From: Trabulsiella guamensis ATCC 49490
GTDB taxonomy: Bacteria > Pseudomonadota > Gammaproteobacteria > Enterobacterales > Enterobacteriaceae
DNA: 64,000 nucleotides
Reading direction: 5' to 3'
NCBI RefSeq assembly: GCF_000734965.1
Contig: NZ_JMTB01000117.1
Span: 124,001 to 188,000, forward strand
This document shows positions 59,186 through 64,000 of the stretch, piece by piece. Position numbers and translations under genes: made by a program. How positions within the stretch are numbered: the first letter of the stretch is position 1; every line of letters begins with the position of its first letter. A model generated the notes under the pieces. The model saw only the letters and a list, made by a program, of their open reading frames with translations. It was not told the DNA's origin and made no database searches.

Positions 59186-60244
59186 TTAAAACTTCTTGCA
59201 TACCAGTAATGTATGCCCAACGCCGAGGTTATCGATACGTTGCTCCACCTGGAAACCTGCAGCCTCCAGATAGCGATAAAACTTATCCACGCTATAAAAA
59301 CGGCTGTTACCGTTTGCCATACAGGTGAAGTAAAGCGACGAGGCATTCAGGCTAAACGAGGCGGCTTCAAATTTTTGTGCATCCCAGAACAGCTCCATGA
59401 CACACAAACGGGCATCCGGTTTCATGACGCTGGCGATGCGACTGAGCATGGCGATAATCTGCTCAGGTGAGAAACAGTCAAGAAACTGGCTCATCCACCA
59501 GACGTCGGCGTCTCCAGGTAGCGGCGCGTCACCAAGCATATCCACAGCATGGAAGTCGATACGATGAGATAAACCTGCATTTTCGATATTTTGCCGCGCC
59601 AGCGTAATTTGCTGCGGGAGATCGAGAAGCGTAATGGTGACATTTCCATCATACTGGCAACAGCGCAGTGCCCACTTACCTGTATTGCCGCCGACATCGT
59701 ACAGGGTTTCAGGCCGTCTGGCGAAAATAAAGGGCAAAGCGGCGGTAAATGCAGCATCTGAATAGTAATGATCAAACGCAAACCAGCTTTCACAGGCCGG
59801 AGAAGGGAGTTGCGACAACACCGGGTAAATCGTTTCGGCATCGCTAAAGACTTTGAGCCCGGCGGGTTTCGACGACTTCAGTGCTTCTTCCAGGAAATAC
59901 AATCCCTGATAGCAAACATGCTGGGTAAAATCCATATTCACACGGGTCATGGTGTCATGCTGGAGAAAATGCCCCACTTTGGACAGACGATAGCGCCCCT
60001 CCTTGCAGGTGATAATGCGACCACTTAATCCCATGTCCAGTAAGACACTGACAGCATACTCATTCAGGTTACTGTGCGGGACGATGTCATCCAGCGTCGC
60101 CCCGAGTTTTCTCTGGTCATCAAGATACGCCAGTATTCCTGCATTACGCAGGCATAGTGCGGTTTGAAACAGCATTGGCGCAAAGGCAATTCGTTGGGCT
60201 TCCGTGATGGCATCCAACGCACTGAGTGAGTCCTGTTCGTACAT
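59186..60244 (-). CDS. apeB: SAM-dependent methyltransferase ApeB
   Basis: 352 residues, class I O-methyltransferase of the polyketide type: an N-terminal winged-helix dimerisation region (FQTALCLRNAGILAYL), SAM motif YDVGGNTGKWALRCC, VTITLLDLPQQ, IDFHAVDMLGD and WWMSQFLDCFS. It probably methylates the aryl head group of the polyene. The GGNTG replaces the more usual GGGTG. Confidence 0.88.
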   Translation of the reverse strand: MYEQDSLSALDAITEAQRIAFAPMLFQTALCLRNAGILAYLDDQRKLGATLDDIVPHSNLNEYAVSVLLDMGLSGRIITCKEGRYRLSKVGHFLQHDTMTRVNMDFTQHVCYQGLYFLEEALKSSKPAGLKVFSDAETIYPVLSQLPSPACESWFAFDHYYSDAAFTAALPFIFARRPETLYDVGGNTGKWALRCCQYDGNVTITLLDLPQQITLARQNIENAGLSHRIDFHAVDMLGDAPLPGDADVWWMSQFLDCFSPEQIIAMLSRIASVMKPDARLCVMELFWDAQKFEAASFSLNASSLYFTCMANGNSRFYSVDKFYRYLEAAGFQVEQRIDNLGVGHTLLVCKKF

Positions 60245-60313
60245 GAAAGGGCTGCCTGTTGAGTAAAAATGTTATTTATCGGGCCACGGATGGCCCGATG
60301 TCAGCGGAAACGC

Positions 60314-60706
60314 TTATTTCAGCGGCGCTTCTGAGGCAAGTGCAATCTGGATGTCTTTATCCAGGTTACGTACCCAGCGGTTGTAGGTTTTATGGATCTT
60401 CCCGCCAGAAGCCATCAGGTTCACGCTGCTGTCGTAGTTGATCGAATAACCGGTCGCTGTGTAATTAATTCGGACTTCAGCAATATGTCCGGCTGACTGT
60501 TGGCGCGCTTTAATCACCCCAGGGGAGATTTCATTCATTATCCACTGACGTTGTGGCCCGGCTTTGAGGATGGCTGCCTTCACTTGTTCTGCGGTGTGTC
60601 CAGCACTGACCGTAGAATGAACGTTATCGACAGGCACCGTGCGTGCACAGCCTGCCAATGCCCCCACTACCGCAAATGCCGCTAACCACTTAACGATCTT
60701 TTTCAT
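60314..60706 (-). CDS. apeA: Lipoprotein ApeA, first gene of the APE cluster
   Basis: 130 residues with lipobox LAGC (VKWLAAFAVVGALAGCA), then a small domain: AAILKAGPQRQWIMNEISPG and KARQQSAGHIAEVRINYTAT. Conserved as the first gene of the cluster. A gap of 69 bp before apeB may allow separate control. Role unknown; likely a membrane-facing accessory protein. Confidence 0.8.
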   Translation of the reverse strand: MKKIVKWLAAFAVVGALAGCARTVPVDNVHSTVSAGHTAEQVKAAILKAGPQRQWIMNEISPGVIKARQQSAGHIAEVRINYTATGYSINYDSSVNLMASGGKIHKTYNRWVRNLDKDIQIALASEAPLK

Positions 60707-62353
60707 ACATACTCCATTCAGTCGAAAACTAACTTAAATTACGTTGCTACCCCTGAATCCGGTTTGCTGAATATACAAACACGGAAAATCTTTTTTCGAT
60801 GGAGAATACGACCTGGAGCGGAAAAAAGGATGTAAGACAATTTGCTTTAGGTTAACTGTCCTGTTTGTGAGGGTTCATCCCAGAAATCTGCCAGAGCACC
60901 GTAAACTCCATGTAATAAACGAAATAAATTGGATAATAAAGGAAAAAAGGCAGTGCCAGGTGCTTCCTGGTGAGATACCCAACGGACGAAGTATCCCGCA
61001 ATAGGTGTAATCGTAACTAACAAGTTTTTCCGTATAGCCCCTGCGCATAGCGGGATTCACTGCCTTAACTACAACAAACCACAAATACCTGGAGAAATAA
61101 ACCTAACATCATTCACCAGCTTTCTATGAGCATCCATAGTTAATTCTCAGAAAAATCCAATAAATGATGCCTGTCATCCATCGGCAGAGCAAAACGCAAG
61201 CAGAAAGGACCGGGCTTATAGTTTGGCGAGTAGCCGATAAATATCAGTGCTGTTACTGCGGCATCATCATCAATCCTGAGACCGCTCAGGCGTAATTTTG
61301 AAATGAGTTGACTGCTCGTTTTTGGTGGTTTCTTTTACAAATGAGGACTGTTGTCCTGTTGGCGTGACATAACTTCGTTTCAACGATGAAAATGAAGCAT
61401 GAAAACCGCTAAAATGTGCTCTCTCCGGAGACCTGCCTGACCTTCTTCACTAATTTGCTCGGTTGCTGACGGTAATTTACGAGTCCATGCTGACCATATC
61501 GTTGTGGTACTCCCAATCGTTGTCTGCCGTGTAGATGTTTCTTTGTCCTCTAACCTGCAAATTTTCTTGTGCGTGCCCTGAGCCATGGAGTCATATGAAA
61601 AATGACATAACCCCACAGCATAGGGACAGTGACATGGCAGTTATCTGAAGGTTGTCTATGGTACCATGGCATTTTCCCGCTCATACATGAACATCAGGAA
61701 CTACCTTCAGTGCCGTTATTGACGAATGTAGTCGCCGCACAGGTAATACCAGAGTAGCTGGCTTCTGAAACTATTCCGTCGTTTTTTATTGTTACAAAGA
61801 AAGCGAAAGTAAGCGTATGTCTACCTCTATTTTTCCCCTTTTGCTCGCATTTTTCGAAAATCTGACGGTATACGCTGAGTACACCATCCGTAGCCACAGG
61901 TAATCATATCACTGAACCATCCGAAGGTTAGTACCTGCCGCCGATACCAGAGGTCATTGACTTTTTGCCTGAGTCTCTAAAAATAGTAGCGCTAAGATAC
62001 ACTTTATAAACGAGAATATGTTGTCATTGTTTTTTTTGCTTCACCATGAGCAGTTATAATACTGGTCTCAACTGGTGCGCCACAACTGGTGCGTTGCCGA
62101 GTGGAGGATATATTTGATTAGCACCTTGAAGTAGTTTTTAACTTTCATAATATATTGTTATGTTGTTTATGAATTAAATATGTATTTTTAATGGCAAATT
62201 GCACTGTAATAATGCTTTATTGCGCTGAAATAGTGCATCTGGTTGTTTTTGGTTATATTTGCTTTTGTTTTGATTATGCAAAACAATGCGTTACATATCT
62301 GGCATGTGTGTTGCTATTTGAATTCTATCTTGTATACCAGCAGGAATTCAAAG
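60707..62353. other. Long intergenic region without a convincing gene
   Basis: About 1.65 kb. The promoter of the minus-strand ape cluster should lie in 60707-60840, which is A/T-rich (ttttttcg and acggaaaat tracts). One plus-strand frame at 61164-61295 encodes 43 residues with CCYCG (TGLIVWRVADKYQCCYCGII), perhaps the end of a lost protein. A minus-strand frame (61694-61897) has TLTFAFFVTIKNDGIVSEAS but no ribosome site. The stretch before 62354 is very A/T-rich and probably holds the promoter of the allophanate hydrolase gene. Confidence 0.5.
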
Positions 62354-64000
62354 ATGGCATTCATGACAGGAAAAACACTGGCGGCATGGCAGCAACAAAT
62401 CAGGCGGAACAGTAATGAAGTTTTTGCTCTCTTAAAAGAGCGTGTTGATTCGCTTTCTACTGATGATAACGCATGGCTTGTTATTGCCAGTGAAGCGCAG
62501 TTACAAACACAATTAGATTATCTGCTTCCGCTTTATCGTAATAATCCAGATGCATTTCCTCTATTCGGCATTCCTTTTGCCGTAAAAGACAATATTGATG
62601 TCGCTGGCTGGCCGACCAGTGCAGCCTGTCCGGCCTTTACCTACATTGCTGAACATGATGCAACCGCTGTTGCCCGGCTCAAAGCCGCTGGCGCTGTGCT
62701 GATTGGAAAAACTAATCTTGATCAGTTTGCCACGGGGCTTTCAGGAACCCGCTCACCGTTTGGCACAGTACCAAACACCTTCAATAGCGCCTGGGTGAGC
62801 GGCGGTTCAAGTTCCGGGTCGGCCTCAGTAGTAGCCCGCGGCCTGGTGCCGTTTGCCTTTGGCACTGATACCGCCGGTTCCGGGCGCGTACCGGCCGGGT
62901 TTAATAACATTGTCGGGTTAAAACCCACCAAGGGCTGGTTGTCCGCAAAAGGCGTGGTTCCTGCCTGCCGTCTCAACGACACACTCTCCATCTTTGCACT
63001 CACCGTGGAAGATGCCTTTTACATTGCAACGCTTGCGGGGGGAGAAGATGTGCAGGACGCCTATTCCCGCGCTAATCCGGCCACCGCGCCAGCTGCGTTA
63101 CCGCAAAATCCGGTTTTCGCCATCCCCGCAGAGATGAAATTCTTTGGCGATATGCAGGCGCAAAACGCCTGGGAAAATACGCTGGAGGCGCTGAAGGCCA
63201 GTGGTGCAACACTTAAACCTATCGATTTCACCGCGTTTTACCAGCTCGCCGAACAACTCTATCAGGGGCCGTGGGTGGCTGAGCGCACTGTGGCCGTTGG
63301 TGGGATGTTGCAAACACCAGAGCAGATGGATCCTACCGTCCACACTATTATTTCTTCCGGGCTGAACTACAGCGCCGTGGATGTCTTTAAAGCGGAGTAC
63401 CTGCGTGCCGAACTGGCATTGCAGATCCAGAATGCTTTAAACGATGTCGATGCGCTGGTGGTGCCTACTTCGCCGACAATTCACACCATTGAAGAGATGA
63501 AACAGGAACCCATCCTCTTTAACTCTCAGTTTGGCACCTATACCAACTTTACCAACCTTGCCGATCTGAGTGCGCTGGCGCTACCTGCCGCGTTTCGCCT
63601 GGACGGGCTACCGGCAGGCATCACCCTTATTGCTCAGGCATGGCATGACCGTGCGCTGGCTGAGTTTGGCCTGCGCTGGCAGCAACAACAGGCACTGCCG
63701 CTGGGGGCAACAGGTCAGGATTTTACCCCCTCAAACGTTTTGCTTCCCGTCTCTCCCTGTCACATGCGCGTAGCGGTGGCTGGCGCACACCTGCGCGATA
63801 TGCCACTTAATTTCCAGCTCACCACGCGTGACGCTGTTTTTGTCGAAACGACCGAAACGGCGCCATGTTACCGGCTGTACGCACTGGCGGATACGCAGCC
63901 AGCGAAGCCAGGAATTGTGCGCCAGGCGTCAGGTGCAGCCATTGAAGTGGAACTGTGGGACATTCCACTTGCGCGATTTGGCGAATTTGTCGCGGAAATT
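62354..64000 (+). CDS. atzF: Allophanate hydrolase (partial, runs off window)
   Basis: 549 codons seen, frame open to the last base. ATG at 62354 behind AGGA (8 bases); ATG at 62363 is an alternative. Amidase-signature fold: PFAVKDNIDVAG (catalytic Lys), SGGSSSGSASVVARGLVPFA with the glycine/serine signature, GTDTAGSGRVPAGF and GLKPTKGWLSAKG. After about residue 460 comes an AtzF-type C-terminal domain (MRVAVAGAHLRDMPLNFQL, IEVELWDIPLARFGEFV). It splits allophanate to ammonia and CO2 in urea use, usually with urea carboxylase; that gene is not in view and would lie downstream. Confidence 0.9.
   Translation, partial: MAFMTGKTLAAWQQQIRRNSNEVFALLKERVDSLSTDDNAWLVIASEAQLQTQLDYLLPLYRNNPDAFPLFGIPFAVKDNIDVAGWPTSAACPAFTYIAEHDATAVARLKAAGAVLIGKTNLDQFATGLSGTRSPFGTVPNTFNSAWVSGGSSSGSASVVARGLVPFAFGTDTAGSGRVPAGFNNIVGLKPTKGWLSAKGVVPACRLNDTLSIFALTVEDAFYIATLAGGEDVQDAYSRANPATAPAALPQNPVFAIPAEMKFFGDMQAQNAWENTLEALKASGATLKPIDFTAFYQLAEQLYQGPWVAERTVAVGGMLQTPEQMDPTVHTIISSGLNYSAVDVFKAEYLRAELALQIQNALNDVDALVVPTSPTIHTIEEMKQEPILFNSQFGTYTNFTNLADLSALALPAAFRLDGLPAGITLIAQAWHDRALAEFGLRWQQQQALPLGATGQDFTPSNVLLPVSPCHMRVAVAGAHLRDMPLNFQLTTRDAVFVETTETAPCYRLYALADTQPAKPGIVRQASGAAIEVELWDIPLARFGEFVAEI

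Overview
The window is chromosomal DNA from a member of the Enterobacterales. The aryl polyene cluster, the Escherichia/Citrobacter-like CDI locus, the chaperone-usher fimbriae and the SPI-7-type conjugative genes all fit an Escherichia/Citrobacter/Enterobacter-like host, but I cannot fix the genus from sequence alone. It reads as a patchwork of accessory islands.

Region 1 (1-10.7 kb): part of an integrating conjugative element of the SPI-7/PAPI-1 type. It holds the end of a type IV pilus locus (prepilin peptidase tail, PilV tip pilin, one-segment shufflon, Rci recombinase), then TIGR03759, a truncated lytic transglycosylase, and TIGR03757, TIGR03756 (TraU-like), TIGR03755, a small membrane protein and a TraG-N-like mating protein. 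The genes that normally lie between the transglycosylase and TIGR03757 (coupling protein, VirB4-type ATPase and others) are absent, so the element looks unable to transfer itself. Region 2 (10.7-11.6 kb) is a scar of broken genes: tyrosine-recombinase N-terminus, coiled-coil fragment, SDR C-terminus and an IS3-family tail.

Region 3 (11.8-29.2 kb): a contact-dependent growth inhibition locus. cdiB, a 3596-residue cdiA and cdiI are intact. The CdiA C-terminus resembles the colicin D tRNase domain and CdiI resembles the colicin D immunity protein. Downstream lies a set of displaced (orphan) toxin/immunity modules, several beginning at a VENN-like tetrapeptide (VDNN, VEHN, VGNN) with no start codon. 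Two almost identical 340-bp direct repeats frame a cassette with two toxin/immunity pairs; a third, diverged copy of part of the repeat sits at 44.1 kb beside another ruined module. IS110 and IS3 sequences close this part (29.2-30.8 kb).

Region 4 (30.8-39.6 kb): a chaperone-usher fimbrial operon on the minus strand (pilin, usher, chaperone, minor pilin, unknown periplasmic protein, FKBP-like protein, adhesin-like subunit), with a 9-bp tandem repeat upstream of the pilin gene and a MarT/FidL-like regulator pair. Region 5 (39.9-45.0 kb): a solitary single-chain restriction-modification enzyme, a broken TOPRIM gene and the distant orphan CDI remnant.

Region 6 (45.0-60.7 kb): a complete aryl polyene (APE) cluster on the minus strand, apeA to apeR in alphabetical order plus a phosphopantetheinyl transferase. 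Most genes overlap by 4 nt. apeJ is split into two frames by a 7-T run. The APE genes build an aryl-capped conjugated polyene on an ACP with type II polyketide/fatty-acid-like enzymes and export it to the outer membrane. Region 7 (60.7-64 kb): about 1.6 kb without a convincing gene, then the start of an allophanate hydrolase gene that runs off the window.
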